Source of the DNA: Microbacterium oleivorans NBRC 103075
GTDB taxonomy: Bacteria; Actinomycetota; Actinomycetes; Actinomycetales; Microbacteriaceae
DNA: 64,000 nt
Direction: 5' to 3'
Assembly (NCBI RefSeq): GCF_001552475.1
Contig: NZ_BCRG01000001.1
Span: forward strand, 124,001 to 188,000
The translations under genes and the position numbers were made by a program. Position 1 is the first letter of the stretch, and each line of letters opens with the position of its first letter. The notes below the pieces were generated by a model. The model saw nothing but the letters and a program-made list of their open reading frames with translations, had not been told where the DNA came from and searched no databases. Positions 25,190 through 34,518 of the stretch are shown here, piece after piece.

Positions 25190-25316
25190 GGCCGCGCGAT
25201 CCACTCGAGGGCAACTGTAGCGCGCGTCGGACGGTCGTGCGAGCGCGCAACGTAAACTCGTTGTAAACCCGTCGTTCATCTCGACCGGATGCCGCGACCC
25301 CCGCGGCGCGTGCGCC
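25190..25316. promoter_or_regulatory. Intergenic region upstream of the priming transferase, GTAAAC repeats
   Basis: CAACGTAAAC and TTGTAAAC occur close together around 25249-25267, with CAACG/CGTTG forming a small inverted repeat. This is the only AT-richer stretch here and probably contains the promoter of the minus-strand EPS unit. No confident -35/-10 pair was identified. The aldehyde dehydrogenase gene ends at 25317. Confidence 0.3.
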
Positions 25317-27011
25317 TCAGGCGCCGAAAGCGCGAGCCAGGGTCACCAGCAGCGGCCCGATCCGCCCATCGATCCGGAAGCGGGCGAACCCCTGCGACAC
25401 GGCGCCGCCGGTGCGGGACGTCACGAACCACGGCGGCTTCGGCAGCACCGAGAACCGGCCGCGGCCGAGGGATCGGGGGAACGGGCGGAACGGCCCGCGG
25501 ACGACCGTTCGCTCGACATCGTCGAGGAGCAGAGCGTTGTGGACGATCCCGATTCCGCTCGGTGCATCGTCGACGGTGCCGCCGGGGAACGCGCCCCAGG
25601 TCGCGGTCGGGGTCAGGAACCCGAACGCTGTCCAGCCGTTCACCGCGACGGTGCCGTAGCGCAGGCGGGCGATCGCCGCCTCGAACCCCGACCTGAGGCT
25701 GCTCTGGGTGGTCGGGTCGATCAGGAGATTCGCCCCCAACGTCCCGGTCAGTCGATCATTCGCATGCGCGACTGCGGCGTCGAGGAAGGCGGCTCCGGTG
25801 CCGGGCAGGTCGATGATGCCGAGGACGGGCGCGAAGTACTCCGTCGTCTCGATCTCACCGTCGCCCGAGACGATCGCCCGGGTGTCGCCGGCGAACCACT
25901 CCGAGTCGGGGTAGGTGTCGCGCACGCGCCGCAGGCGCTCGAGAGCGTGCGGGTACCAGACGGGACGCCGTGGCGTGCGGGCGAAGGCGCGGCGCAGCTC
26001 TCTCTCGAAGTCCTCGCGCTGGTCCCAGTCGCGGCTGAGCAGCACGACCTGGCCGGCGATGCAGTTGTGGCCGCTGTTGTGCAGGCGCATCGTGGCGACG
26101 TGCTCGGCCTGGAACCGCAGATCGGCTTTCGTCCACCGACCGGGTACGACGATGATCGGCGACACCCCGCCGAGTTCGGCTGTGATCGGCACGCGGAGGC
26201 GGTCCTCGCCCGAGCCGACGATCGCGCGGAAGGTCGTCTCCGACCCGGTGATGTGCACGTGATCGATCTCGGGATGCCGCGTCAGGTACGCCCCGACGTC
26301 GCCACCTCCGCTCACGACCGCCGCGAAGCCTGCCTCGATGAGCGGCGCGAGTGCCCGCTCGAAGACGGGCACCAGCGTGTCCTGCGTGGGGTTCACCTTC
26401 AACAGCGCCACGCGCCCCTCGGCGAGCAGTTCGTACAGCACGTCGAGGAACGGGATCGACGTCACGTTGCCGGCGCCGAGGACGAGACCGACCCCGGTGC
26501 TCCGAAGCGGATGCCGCGAGGCGAGGCCCGCGGCATCCCGCGCTTCGTGGGAGGTGACCCCGGGGCGCAACCAGACCTCGGTCGTGTACCCCGAGAGCAG
26601 GATGCGGTCGGACACCCGCAGCGGGGATGTGTGCACGACCGTGCGACCACCGGGGGCGGTGCTGGTGCGGATGCCGGCGAGCGGACTGCGACCGCGGGCC
26701 AGTGCGTCGAGGGTGTCGGCGTACGCGTCGAGCGCGACGATGGCGGCGTAGGGCCCTGCCAGCCATTCCTCGCCCGCGAGCGGATGCCGCGGGTCGAGTC
26801 CCTTGCTGGCGGCGGCGATCCGCGCCCAATCGTCCGCCGCGGCGCTTACTGCGGCGCGCACCTCACGCAGCAGGTGGCGGCGTCCCGCGGCGGGAACATC
26901 GGTCCACGCAGCCGCGCCCGCCCGAAGGCGCGTGAGTGCAGCGTCGAGGGTGGCGCGGGTGTCGGCGTCGGGGGAGAGCTCCCGCGGCGCGGACGGTGAC
27001 GTCGTCGTCAT
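25317..27011 (-). CDS. Aldehyde dehydrogenase superfamily protein
   Basis: 564 residues, longer than the usual 480-500. The NAD(P)-dependent fold is recognised by VGLVLGAGNVTSIPFLDVLYELL, the VHITGSETTFRAIVG motif, the Glu-containing ITAELGG and the active-site Cys in HNSGHNCIAGQ. The extra length is a C-terminal extension (about 500-564: PFPRSLGRGRFSVLPKPPWF) of unknown purpose. It is the last gene of the minus-strand run beginning at the DeoR regulator; the next gene upstream is a glutaredoxin, 19 nt away. Substrate unknown; the context offers lactaldehyde-type or general aldehyde detoxification, but neither is proven. Confidence 0.85.
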   Translation of the reverse strand: MTTTSPSAPRELSPDADTRATLDAALTRLRAGAAAWTDVPAAGRRHLLREVRAAVSAAADDWARIAAASKGLDPRHPLAGEEWLAGPYAAIVALDAYADTLDALARGRSPLAGIRTSTAPGGRTVVHTSPLRVSDRILLSGYTTEVWLRPGVTSHEARDAAGLASRHPLRSTGVGLVLGAGNVTSIPFLDVLYELLAEGRVALLKVNPTQDTLVPVFERALAPLIEAGFAAVVSGGGDVGAYLTRHPEIDHVHITGSETTFRAIVGSGEDRLRVPITAELGGVSPIIVVPGRWTKADLRFQAEHVATMRLHNSGHNCIAGQVVLLSRDWDQREDFERELRRAFARTPRRPVWYPHALERLRRVRDTYPDSEWFAGDTRAIVSGDGEIETTEYFAPVLGIIDLPGTGAAFLDAAVAHANDRLTGTLGANLLIDPTTQSSLRSGFEAAIARLRYGTVAVNGWTAFGFLTPTATWGAFPGGTVDDAPSGIGIVHNALLLDDVERTVVRGPFRPFPRSLGRGRFSVLPKPPWFVTSRTGGAVSQGFARFRIDGRIGPLLVTLARAFGA

Positions 27012-27030
27012 CGTCGCGGTGTCGTCGGCG

Positions 27031-27291
27031 TCAGATCAGCGACAGCTCGCGGAGCTTCGCCGCGACGTCGTCGTTGCTGGGCTCGACGTGGTGGGTGGCG
27101 TCGGGGTAGACGACGACGGGGATGTTGGTGCGTCCCGAGATCTCGCGGGCCACGTCGGCGGCTTCGGGCTCGGCCTCCAGGTCGACGTACCGGTAATCGA
27201 CTCCGAGGCTGTCGAGCTGCGCCTTGGTGCGGCGGCAGTCGCGGCACCATTCGGCGCCGAACATCGTGATCTGAGTGGACGTGTCGGTCAT
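27031..27291 (-). CDS. Glutaredoxin-like / mycoredoxin-type protein
   Basis: 86 residues with one thioredoxin fold. The redox motif is C-R-D-C (in FGAEWCRDCRR), followed by the cis-Pro in NIPVVVYPD. Charged residues between the cysteines are typical of actinobacterial mycoredoxin-like proteins, which reduce mycothiol mixed disulfides; whether this one uses mycothiol is inference. The start at ATG 27291 shares one base with the stop of the GT2-GtrA gene (TGATG), so the longer ORF upstream is not coding in this frame. Confidence 0.85.
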   Translation of the reverse strand: MTDTSTQITMFGAEWCRDCRRTKAQLDSLGVDYRYVDLEAEPEAADVAREISGRTNIPVVVYPDATHHVEPSNDDVAAKLRELSLI

Positions 27292-28424
27292 CACTCCAGC
27301 GTACGCCTGCCCGCTGCTGCGGGCGCGGCCTCGGGTGCTCCCGCAGGGCGGCCCGATCGGCGCGGCGCGTAGACGACGAGGGCGTGGAAGACGAAGCGCA
27401 GCACGAAGGCGGCCACGAGGGTGAGCGCTGCGGCGAGGACAGCCGGAATGTGGGCTCCCTCGACCAGGATCGACAGGATCGGGATGCGGATGATCGCCTC
27501 GAGCCCGTTGAAGGAGAACGACTTCAGGAACCGGGTCAGCATCCGCCCCGATTCGGAGCGCATGTCGGCGAAGACCAGGTACTCGAGCAGCAGGAAGTTC
27601 GTGATGATCGTGATGACGCTGGCGATGATGGCGGCGGGGACGTAGTCCATGCCGATCCGGATCAGGCCCCACATGATGACGAGGTTCGCGATGGCGCCGA
27701 ACCCGCCGACGAGGGCGAAGGCCGACATCCGTCCGAAGCGGAGCATCGCGAGCTGGGTGAGGAAGCGCACCCCCTGCGTGAACGTCGCCTTCGACGTGCC
27801 GGCGTGGCGCTCGGCGAAGTCGAACGGCACTTCGTCGACGCGCAGCTGCCGTCGGGCGAGCACTTCGAGCAGGATCTTGAACCCCCGGGGCCGGAGCGCC
27901 TCGACGTCGACGGCCTCGGTGTCGACGAGGAAGAACCCCGTCATCGGGTCGGAGCAGTTCGCGAGTTTGCGGGGGAACATGGCCTTGGTCAGTGCGGTCG
28001 ATGCGCGCGAGACCGCCGTGCGCGTCGCATCGGCGAGGCCCTTCGAGGTGCCGCCCGACGCGTAGCGCGAGGCGATGACGACGTCGACGTCGCCGCGCTC
28101 GGCGCGGTCGATGAGCCGCGGGATGTCCTCGGGCGGATGCTGCAGGTCACCGTCCATGACGAGGCACCAGCGCGAGGTGGCCGCCTGGAACCCCGCGACG
28201 ACCGCGCCGCCGAGGCCCGCGTCGGCGTTCTCGCGGTGGATCAGACGAACGGGGAACGGGGAACTGTTCGCCGCGACGTTGATGATCGCGGGGGTGTCGT
28301 CGGTCGAGTCGTCGACGAAGATGACCTCGAATATGCGGCCGTCGAGAGCATCCCCGATGCGCTGCAGCAGCTCGTCGACGTTCGGACCTTCGTTGAAGGT
28401 CGGAACGATGATCGACAGATCCAT
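27291..28424 (-). CDS. GT2 polyprenyl-phosphate glycosyltransferase fused to GtrA membrane domain
   Basis: 377 residues. The N-terminal 230 residues are a dolichyl-phosphate-mannose-synthase-like GT2: LSIIVPTFNEGPNV, VIFVDDSTDD, LVMDGDLQHPPED (DxD) and GFKILLEVLAR. A GtrA domain with about four membrane spans follows (MSAFALVGGFGAIANLVIMW to about 355), then a basic tail. Such fusions make polyprenyl-phosphate sugars and help move them across the membrane for glycosylation outside. It is 118 nt downstream of the epimerase gene. Donor and acceptor are unknown; it may serve the surface-glycan system or protein glycosylation. Confidence 0.88.
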   Translation of the reverse strand: MDLSIIVPTFNEGPNVDELLQRIGDALDGRIFEVIFVDDSTDDTPAIINVAANSSPFPVRLIHRENADAGLGGAVVAGFQAATSRWCLVMDGDLQHPPEDIPRLIDRAERGDVDVVIASRYASGGTSKGLADATRTAVSRASTALTKAMFPRKLANCSDPMTGFFLVDTEAVDVEALRPRGFKILLEVLARRQLRVDEVPFDFAERHAGTSKATFTQGVRFLTQLAMLRFGRMSAFALVGGFGAIANLVIMWGLIRIGMDYVPAAIIASVITIITNFLLLEYLVFADMRSESGRMLTRFLKSFSFNGLEAIIRIPILSILVEGAHIPAVLAAALTLVAAFVLRFVFHALVVYAPRRSGRPAGAPEAAPAAAGRRTLE

Positions 28425-28542
28425 GGCGGGGCTCGTGATGCTCGGAGGGCACGGGACGTCTCAGCCTAACCGGGCACCGCTGACCGGGCCTGAGGATGTC
28501 CCCGGCGTACGTTCTGGCTCTCCTGACCGTCGGCGGTCGAGC

Positions 28543-29391
28543 TCAGCCCACGTGGTCGCGCCAGGAGTGCTGCGGCCGGTAGCCGAGAACCCGCTGCGCC
28601 TTGGCGGTCGAGAACAGCGAGTCGTTGACGCCGAGGTCGCCGCGGATCTCGACCCCGGGGAAGACCTCGGCGACGAGCTCGTCGTTCGCGCGGCTCATGA
28701 CGGTGTCGGCTGCGGCGATGAGGAAGTGGTCGAAACCGGGCGCCGCGACCTCGAGCGCCCGCTCGATGGCCTGCGACCCGTCGCGCGCGTCGATGTAGCT
28801 CCACAGATTCCATTTGCGCAGGCGCGCGTCTGCGTCGAACGACGGGAACTCCGCGTAGTCCTCGGGCCACATGACGTTCGAGAACCGGAGAGCGGTGATG
28901 GATGCCGCCGGGTACCAGCGCGTGAGCTCGATCGCCATCTGCTCCTCGAGGTGCTTCACGAGCGAGTAGACCGACTCGGGGCGCGCCGGGTAGCCCTCGT
29001 CGACGGGGATGTAGGGCGGCGGCACGTCGAACGGCAGTCCCTGCACGGTCTCGCTCGAGGCGTAGACGATCTTCGTGATCCCGAGGCGCAGCGCCGCCCA
29101 GAACACGTTGAACGTGGTCGTGATGTTGTTGTGGAACGTCGCGACATCGGGACGGATGCCGGGGGCCGGGATCGCGGCGAGGTGGACGAGCGCGTCGATG
29201 CCGTCGTGCTGATCGCCGACTCCGGTCAGTGCGTCGACGACTTGTCCGTGGTCGGTGAGGTCGATCTGCACGAAGCCCGGTCCGCGGGTGCCGTGCTGGT
29301 CGAGTCCGATCACCTGGTGGCCGGCGGCGGCGAGTTCGCGGACGACGACGGACCCGAGTTTTCCGGACGAACCGGTGACGGCGATGCGCAT
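28543..29391 (-). CDS. NAD-dependent epimerase/dehydratase (extended SDR)
   Basis: 282 residues. The Rossmann motif is T-G-S-S-G-K-L-G at residues 6-13, with DALVHLAAIPAPG, the catalytic YSLVK (Y-x3-K) and ALRFSNV. It is at the short end of the extended-SDR range and acts on a nucleotide-sugar or sugar-like substrate using NAD(P). ATG 29391 follows the small Cys/His gene by 37 nt. The specific reaction cannot be assigned. The neighbouring rhamnose-type catabolic genes suggest either sugar interconversion or an independent role. Confidence 0.82.
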   Translation of the reverse strand: MRIAVTGSSGKLGSVVVRELAAAGHQVIGLDQHGTRGPGFVQIDLTDHGQVVDALTGVGDQHDGIDALVHLAAIPAPGIRPDVATFHNNITTTFNVFWAALRLGITKIVYASSETVQGLPFDVPPPYIPVDEGYPARPESVYSLVKHLEEQMAIELTRWYPAASITALRFSNVMWPEDYAEFPSFDADARLRKWNLWSYIDARDGSQAIERALEVAAPGFDHFLIAAADTVMSRANDELVAEVFPGVEIRGDLGVNDSLFSTAKAQRVLGYRPQHSWRDHVG

Positions 29392-29428
29392 CCCGTCAGC
29401 ATGTCACGCGTGCCGGAGGGCGGGGCCG

Positions 29429-29758
29429 TCACCACCCGTGGGTGTTGAGCCAGTCCCGGCGGTGGGATGCTTCGGCATCCGTCTCGCCCTCGTCGGAGGT
29501 GGTGTGCTCGGCGAGGAGACCGCCCTCGAGCGGGACGAAGCGGTGGCAGACGGGGCAGAGGGCGCGACCCTGCGGCCAGCCGTCGTCGAGCGGGGCGGCG
29601 GGTTCGCCGGGCCGCCCGGAACCGGGGCAGCCGGCGGGGTCGGCCGCGGCATCCGTCCACATGATGGTGCGGTGCCGGTGAAGGCCCGGGTGGTCGAGGG
29701 GCCGCGTGCAGCGGCGACCGGCGCTGCGGCTGCGGCAGAAGCGGACGACGTCCGACAT
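29429..29758 (-). CDS. Small Cys/His-rich conserved actinobacterial protein
   Basis: 109 residues. It contains RRCTRPLDHPGLHRHRTIMWTDAAADPAGCPGSG and a second CPVCHRF motif, so four or more Cys plus several His may bind zinc. The HPGLHR...W-x-D-x-x-ADPxxCPGSG pattern recurs in small actinobacterial proteins of unknown function as far as I recall. ATG 29758 shares a base with the stop of arr (TGATG), so the two are co-translated; the earlier in-frame methionine lies inside arr. No function can be proposed. Confidence 0.7.
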   Translation of the reverse strand: MSDVVRFCRSRSAGRRCTRPLDHPGLHRHRTIMWTDAAADPAGCPGSGRPGEPAAPLDDGWPQGRALCPVCHRFVPLEGGLLAEHTTSDEGETDAEASHRRDWLNTHGW

Positions 29759-30165
29759 CAGTTGATGATCTCGCCGCCGGACTCTTCGATCGCCGCGATG
29801 CGGCGCTTCCAGTCCGCGAGAGCCTCGGGGGTCAGCCTCGGCCAATCCGTCACCTCGCGGACGACGCGCAGCGGTGCGGTGCTGCGGTACGAGCGGGTCG
29901 GGTTGCCGGGGAACTTCTTGTCGGTCACGTTCGGGTCGTCCTCGAACGGGCCGGTCGGCTCGACTTCGTACACGCGCGGTTCGCCGTCGCCCGCCGCGAG
30001 CTCGGCGGCGAGACCCGCGGGGTCGCGCAGCGCCGTGAAGTAGATGTGGTTCATCACGATCGACGGCCGGTAGTTCGAGGTGCGCCCCGCGGTCAGCAAG
30101 TCGCCGATCTGAAGGTCCGCTTTCGTGCCGTGGAAGGAGGGGCCGGTCTCGTCCGCTGCGTTCAC
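29758..30165 (-). CDS. arr: NAD+-rifampin ADP-ribosyltransferase
   Basis: 135 residues, the normal size of Arr. The family motifs are all present: FHGTKADLQIGDLLTAGRTSNY, IYFTAL, the VYEVEPTGPFEDDPN block with the catalytic acidic residue, and the signature TDKKFPGNPTRSYRS. Arr transfers ADP-ribose from NAD+ to the C-23 hydroxyl of rifamycins and inactivates them, so the strain may show reduced rifampin susceptibility. It is chromosomal, embedded in a same-strand run of metabolic genes with no mobile-element signs, and so probably intrinsic. It starts 22 nt after the lactate dehydrogenase stop. Confidence 0.93.
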   Translation of the reverse strand: MNAADETGPSFHGTKADLQIGDLLTAGRTSNYRPSIVMNHIYFTALRDPAGLAAELAAGDGEPRVYEVEPTGPFEDDPNVTDKKFPGNPTRSYRSTAPLRVVREVTDWPRLTPEALADWKRRIAAIEESGGEIIN

Positions 30166-30187
30166 CGCGCCAGGGTAGCGCGCAGGC

Positions 30188-31441
30188 TCATGCGTCGGTA
30201 CGGGGCATCGGCGCGAGGCGCGTGAGCTGCGTGACGTGGCGCGGCTCGAGCTCGGCGATCGAGGCGACGCCGAGCAGCTTCATGGTGCGCTCGATCTCGC
30301 TGCGGAGGATCTCGATCGTCTTGTCGACGCCCGCGCGCCCGCCCGCCATGAGGCCGTAAAGGTAGGCGCGGCCGATGAGCGTGAACTTCGCGCCGAGCGC
30401 CATCGCGGCGACGACGTCGGCGCCGTTCATGATGCCGGTGTCGACCATGACGGTCGCATCCTTGCCGACCTCGCGCACCACGGTGGGGAGCAGATGGAAG
30501 GGGATGCGGGCGCGGTCGAGCTGGCGTCCGCCGTGGTTCGACAGGATGATGCCGTCGACGCCGCGGTCGATGAGGCGCTTCGCGTCGGCCACGTTCTGCA
30601 CGCCCTTGACGACGATCTTGCCGGGCCAGATGCCGCGGATGATCTCGAGGTCCTCGTAGCTGATCGTCGGGTCCATCGCCGCGTTCAGCAGGTCGCCGAC
30701 GGTGCCGCCGGTGGCAGAAAGAGAGGCGAACTCGAGCTTCGGGGTGGTGAGGAAGTCGATCCACCACCAGGGCCGCGGGATCGCGTTGACGATCGTGCCG
30801 AGGGTGAGCTGCGGCGGAATCGAGAACCCGTTGCGCTTGTCGCGCAGACGCGCGCCGGCCACGGGGGTGTCGACGGTGAACTGCAGCGTGTCGAACCCGG
30901 CCTCGGCGGCGCGCTTCGCCAGCCCGTACGAGATCTCCCGCTCACGCATGACGTAGAGCTGGAACCAGTTGCGCCCGTGCGGGTTCGCCGCCTTCACGCC
31001 CTCGATCGAGGTCGTTCCGAGGGTCGACAGGGTGAACGGGATGCCGGCGGCCCCCGCCGCTCCCGCGCCGGCGGCCTCGCCCTCGGTCTGCATCAGCCGG
31101 GTGAACCCGGTCGGTGCGATGCCGAACGGCAGGGCGGATGGCCCGCCGAGGATCTCGACGGACGTGTCGACGTTCTCGGCAGGGCGGAGCACGTCGGGGT
31201 GGAACTCGACGTCCTCGAACGCCTGGCGTGCGCGGGCGAGCGAGGTCTCGCCCTCCGCGGCGCCGTCGGTGTAGTCGAACGCGGCCTTGGGGGTGCGTCG
31301 CTTCGCGATCGTGCGGAGGTCCGCGATCGTGAACGCGGCATCCAGTCGGCGCTTCGTGCCGTTGAGCTCGGGCTTCTTGAATTGCATGAGCTCGAGCAGC
31401 TCGACCGGCTTCGGGAATTGACGCTGCACCATGACGACCAT
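30188..31441 (-). CDS. lldD: FMN-dependent L-lactate dehydrogenase / alpha-hydroxy-acid oxidase
   Basis: 417 residues. The FMN alpha-hydroxy-acid dehydrogenase fold is clear: [15 protein letters not shown] near the N-terminus, [60 protein letters not shown] with the catalytic His, and the FMN-phosphate site [27 protein letters not shown]. It oxidises L-lactate to pyruvate, passing electrons to the membrane quinone pool or oxygen. It lies directly after the aldolase/dehydrogenase that would produce lactate from L-lactaldehyde, so the two form a pathway. Starts at 31441 and 31432 are both possible; AGAGGAAG lies just before the first. Confidence 0.9.
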   Translation of the reverse strand: MVVMVQRQFPKPVELLELMQFKKPELNGTKRRLDAAFTIADLRTIAKRRTPKAAFDYTDGAAEGETSLARARQAFEDVEFHPDVLRPAENVDTSVEILGGPSALPFGIAPTGFTRLMQTEGEAAGAGAAGAAGIPFTLSTLGTTSIEGVKAANPHGRNWFQLYVMREREISYGLAKRAAEAGFDTLQFTVDTPVAGARLRDKRNGFSIPPQLTLGTIVNAIPRPWWWIDFLTTPKLEFASLSATGGTVGDLLNAAMDPTISYEDLEIIRGIWPGKIVVKGVQNVADAKRLIDRGVDGIILSNHGGRQLDRARIPFHLLPTVVREVGKDATVMVDTGIMNGADVVAAMALGAKFTLIGRAYLYGLMAGGRAGVDKTIEILRSEIERTMKLLGVASIAELEPRHVTQLTRLAPMPRTDA

Positions 31442-31473
31442 CTTCCTCTGGGGTGATTCGACGCGGGCCGGGT

Positions 31474-33516
31474 TTAACGCAGGAACGCGGCGGCGACGCC
31501 GGAGTCGACGGGGATGTGGAGTCCCGTCGTGCGGGAGAGTTCGGGGCCGGTCAGCACGTAGACGGCGTCGGCGACGTTCTCGGGGACGACCTCGCGCTTG
31601 AGGATCGTCCGGTTCGCGTAGAACTGGCCGAGGTCTTTTTCCTCGACGCCGTAGGTCGCGGCGCGGTTGGCGCCCCAACCGGCGGCGAAGATGCCGGAGC
31701 CGCGGACGACGCCGTCGGGATTGATGCCGTTCACGCGCACGCCGTGCTCGCCGAGCTCGACGGCCAACAGGCGCACCTGGTGGGCCTGGTCTGCCTTGGT
31801 CGCGGAGTACGCGATGTTGTTGGGGCCGGCGAAGACGGAGTTCTTCGACGAGATGTAGATGACGTCGCCGCCCATCTTCTGCTCGATGAGCGCCTTCGCT
31901 GCGGCCTTCGCGACGAGGAACGAGCCCTTCGCCATGACGTCGTGCTGCAGGTCCCAGTCCTTCTCGGTGGTTTCGAGCAGCGGCTTCGACAGAGACAGGC
32001 CCGCGTTGTTGACGACGAGGTCGACACCCCCGAAGGCGAGGACGGTCGCATCGATCGCGGCCTGCACACCCGCGGCATCCGCCACGTTCGCCGCGACGCC
32101 GATCGCGACGTCCGTCCCGCCGAGCTCTGCTGCTGCGGCCTGTGCCTTCTCGAGGTCGAGGTCGGCGACGACGACGCACGCGCCTTCGACGGCCAGGCGG
32201 GTGGCGATCGCCTTGCCGATGCCGGATGCCGCTCCCGTGACGAAGGCGATGCGCCCTTGATGGGTCTTGGGCTTCGGCATCCGCTGCAGCTTCGCCTCTT
32301 CGAGGGTCCAGTACTCGATGCGGAACTTCTCGGCGTCCGAGATGGGGGAGTAGGTCGAGAGGGCCTCGGCGCCGCGCATGACGTTGATCGCGTTGACGTA
32401 GAACTCGCCGGCGACGCGGGCGGTCTGCTTGTTCGCGCCGTAGCTGAACATGCCGACGCCCGGGACGAGGACGATGAGCGGGTCGGCGCCGCGGATCGCG
32501 GGGGAGTCCGCGGTCGCGTGCGCGTCGTAATAGGCCTGGTAGTCGGCGCGGTAAGCCTCGTGGAGTTCACGGACGCGGGCGATCGAGTCCTCGACAGAGG
32601 CGGATGCCGGGAGGTCGAGGATGAGCGGCTTGACCTTCGTGCGCAGGAAGTGATCGGGGCAGCTGGTGCCGAGCTCCGCGAGTGCCGGTGCCTTCTCGGC
32701 GGCGAGGAAGTCGAGGACGACGTCGCTGTCGGTGTAGTGGCCGACCATCGGCTTGTCCGTTGACGCGAGGCCGCGGATCGTGGGCGCGAGGGCCGCAGCC
32801 TTCGCGCGGCGCTCGGCGTCGGGCAGCGCCTCGAAGCCGGTGCGGACGTCGCCGAAAGGCTGCGCCGCACCGTGGGCGTCGATGTAGGCCTGCGCGGTCT
32901 CGATGATCCAGAGGCTGTTGCGCTCTGCTTCGTCAGACGTGTCGCCCCAGGCGGTGATGCCGTGCCCGCCGAGGATGCAGCCGACGGCGTCGGGGTTCTC
33001 CGCCTTGATGGCGGCGATGTCGAGGCCGAGCTGGAAGCCGGGGCGGCGCCAGGGCACCCACGCGACCTTCTCGCCGAAGATCTCAGCGGTCAGCTTCTCG
33101 CCGTCGGCGGAGGTGGCGATGGCGATGCCGGCATCGGGATGCAGATGGTCGACGTGTGCGGCATCCACCAATCCGTGCATGGCGGTGTCGATCGAGGGAG
33201 CCGCGCCGCCCTTGCCGTGCAGGCAGTAGTCGAAGGCCGCGACCATCTCGTCTTCGCGCTCGACGCCGGGGTAGGCATCGACGAGGGCGCGCATGCGGTC
33301 GAGGCGGAGGACGGCGAGGCCCTCGGGCCCTAGCGTGCCGAGGTCGCCGCCGGAGCCCTTGACCCAGAGGAGCTCGACGGGCTCGCCGGTGACGGGGTCG
33401 GTCGCCACGCCCTTGGCCGACGTGTTGCCACCGGCGTAGTTCGTGACCTTCGGGTCGGAGCCGAGACGATTGCTGCGCGCGATGAGTTCGGCGGCGGCGG
33501 TGGGCGTGGAAGACAT
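31474..33516 (-). CDS. Bifunctional rhamnulose-1-phosphate aldolase / short-chain dehydrogenase
   Basis: 680 residues. The N-terminal class II aldolase domain (about 1-400) has GGNTSAKG, zinc-binding His in [10 protein letters not shown], and GGHGITAWG. The C-terminal SDR domain (about 425-680) has [16 protein letters not shown] and a Y-x3-K motif in [10 protein letters not shown]. The pair splits rhamnulose-1-phosphate into dihydroxyacetone phosphate and L-lactaldehyde and oxidises the latter to lactate. ATG 33516 has GCAGGAGAG upstream; an earlier in-frame ATG at 33564 lies inside the palindromic operator and is rejected. Rhamnose isomerase and kinase genes are not in the window. Confidence 0.88.
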   Translation of the reverse strand: MSSTPTAAAELIARSNRLGSDPKVTNYAGGNTSAKGVATDPVTGEPVELLWVKGSGGDLGTLGPEGLAVLRLDRMRALVDAYPGVEREDEMVAAFDYCLHGKGGAAPSIDTAMHGLVDAAHVDHLHPDAGIAIATSADGEKLTAEIFGEKVAWVPWRRPGFQLGLDIAAIKAENPDAVGCILGGHGITAWGDTSDEAERNSLWIIETAQAYIDAHGAAQPFGDVRTGFEALPDAERRAKAAALAPTIRGLASTDKPMVGHYTDSDVVLDFLAAEKAPALAELGTSCPDHFLRTKVKPLILDLPASASVEDSIARVRELHEAYRADYQAYYDAHATADSPAIRGADPLIVLVPGVGMFSYGANKQTARVAGEFYVNAINVMRGAEALSTYSPISDAEKFRIEYWTLEEAKLQRMPKPKTHQGRIAFVTGAASGIGKAIATRLAVEGACVVVADLDLEKAQAAAAELGGTDVAIGVAANVADAAGVQAAIDATVLAFGGVDLVVNNAGLSLSKPLLETTEKDWDLQHDVMAKGSFLVAKAAAKALIEQKMGGDVIYISSKNSVFAGPNNIAYSATKADQAHQVRLLAVELGEHGVRVNGINPDGVVRGSGIFAAGWGANRAATYGVEEKDLGQFYANRTILKREVVPENVADAVYVLTGPELSRTTGLHIPVDSGVAAAFLR

Positions 33517-33548
33517 CGACTCTCCTGCGAGCTCAGACGTGAAAGATG

Positions 33549-33566
33549 TTGTGAAACCTTTCACAA
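33549..33566. promoter_or_regulatory. Perfect palindromic operator upstream of the aldolase gene
   Basis: TTGTGAAA-CC-TTTCACAA is a perfect 8+2+8 inverted repeat 33 nt before the aldolase start and just after the stop of the DeoR gene. A further GTGAAA half-site lies at 33539-33544, 12 nt away. The location suits repression by the adjacent DeoR-type protein; assignment of that protein to this site is inference. Confidence 0.7.
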
Positions 33567-33576
33567 TCTAACAGAG

Positions 33577-34329
33577 TCAACGGATGTCGACCAGCCCTCG
33601 GAAGGCCGCGAGGCGGTCATCGGCGGGGTCGAGCTCGGTGACGAGGATGTCGACATCGCCCCACTCGAGGGCGCGCGCGACGGCGAGGCGTTCGAGCTTC
33701 GATGAGTCGGCGAGCACGACGGTCTCGTCGGCGTGAGTCGAGAGGACCCGCTTGACCTCGGCCTCTTCAAGGGTCGTTTCGCTGGTGCCGAAGGACGGGT
33801 CGAGGGCGGCGGCGCTCGTGAAGAAGCGGTCGTAGTGGAAGCGGGCCGCACTCTCGCAGGCCTGCGCGCCGACGAAGCTACCGGTGCGTGGTTCGAGGCG
33901 CCCGCCGAGGAGGATCGCGTCGACCGCGGGGCGGCCCTGGGCGGTGCGGAGGTTGTCGTACGAGTTCGTGACGACGAGCAGTTCGTGGCTGTCGTCGAGG
34001 GTGGCAATGAGGGCCCCGACGGTGGACGAGGCATCCATCGCCGCGGCGCCACCGTGGGGGAGGAGGTCGTGGGCTTTGCGCGCGATCTCGGCCTTCGCGC
34101 CGCCGCGTGCGGCGATCCGGGCGGTGAAGTCCTGCGGCGCGATGGCGGCGACCGCGCCGCCGCGGACGCGCCGCGCGAGGCCGTCGCGGACGAGGTCGTC
34201 GAGGTCGCGGCGCACCGTCATCGCCGAGACGCCGAGAGCCTCGGCGGCCGGCTCGAGTCGGATGCTGCCGGACTCGGCGAGCATCTCGACGAGGAGCGAC
34301 CGCCGTTCGGCGCTGAGCAACTGCGGCAT
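33577..34329 (-). CDS. DeoR-family transcriptional regulator
   Basis: 250 residues. The N-terminal winged HTH reads RRSLLVEMLAESGSIRLEPAAEALGVSAMTVRRDLDDL, with the DeoR hallmark M-T-V-R-R-D-L, then RRVRGGAV. The C-terminal DeoRC sensor domain contains AMDASSTVGALIATL, LLGGRLEPRTGSFVG and VLADSSKLERLA, as in regulators that sense phosphorylated sugars. It is the first gene of the minus-strand catabolic run, with a perfect palindrome between it and the aldolase gene. The likely effector is a sugar phosphate such as rhamnulose-1-phosphate, by context only. Confidence 0.88.
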   Translation of the reverse strand: MPQLLSAERRSLLVEMLAESGSIRLEPAAEALGVSAMTVRRDLDDLVRDGLARRVRGGAVAAIAPQDFTARIAARGGAKAEIARKAHDLLPHGGAAAMDASSTVGALIATLDDSHELLVVTNSYDNLRTAQGRPAVDAILLGGRLEPRTGSFVGAQACESAARFHYDRFFTSAAALDPSFGTSETTLEEAEVKRVLSTHADETVVLADSSKLERLAVARALEWGDVDILVTELDPADDRLAAFRGLVDIR

Positions 34330-34380
34330 GCGATCAGGGTAGCCGGGCCGCCGTCCTGGCCCCGCGGTTAGGCTCGAACG

Positions 34381-34515
34381 GTGAGCGAGCGTGCGGCGGT
34401 GATGTGCCCGACCTGCGGCGATCCGCTCCGGTTCGAGATCCTCGACGACGAGCGATTCACCGTCGCGTGGTCGTGCCTCGACTGCGGGCTGGTGCGCGTG
34501 ACGGAGCCGCGCTGA
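34381..34515 (+). CDS. 44-residue zinc-ribbon protein
   Basis: A GTG start at 34381 gives a 44-residue protein containing MCPTCGDPLRFEI and, 23 residues later, SCLDCGLVR: two C-x2-C knuckles, a minimal zinc ribbon. It is divergent from the DeoR gene (51 nt between starts) and convergent with the methyltransferase gene (3 nt between stops). It is too short for standard ORF cut-offs but has a coherent motif. Function unknown; nucleic-acid or protein binding is typical for such ribbons. Confidence 0.65.
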   Translation: MSERAAVMCPTCGDPLRFEILDDERFTVAWSCLDCGLVRVTEPR

Positions 34516-34518
34516 GGC

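Noticed and set aside
25190..25316. GTAAAC repeats as a DnaA-box or replication origin
   Set aside because: Only two imperfect copies, no TTATCCACA-type boxes and no origin genes nearby.
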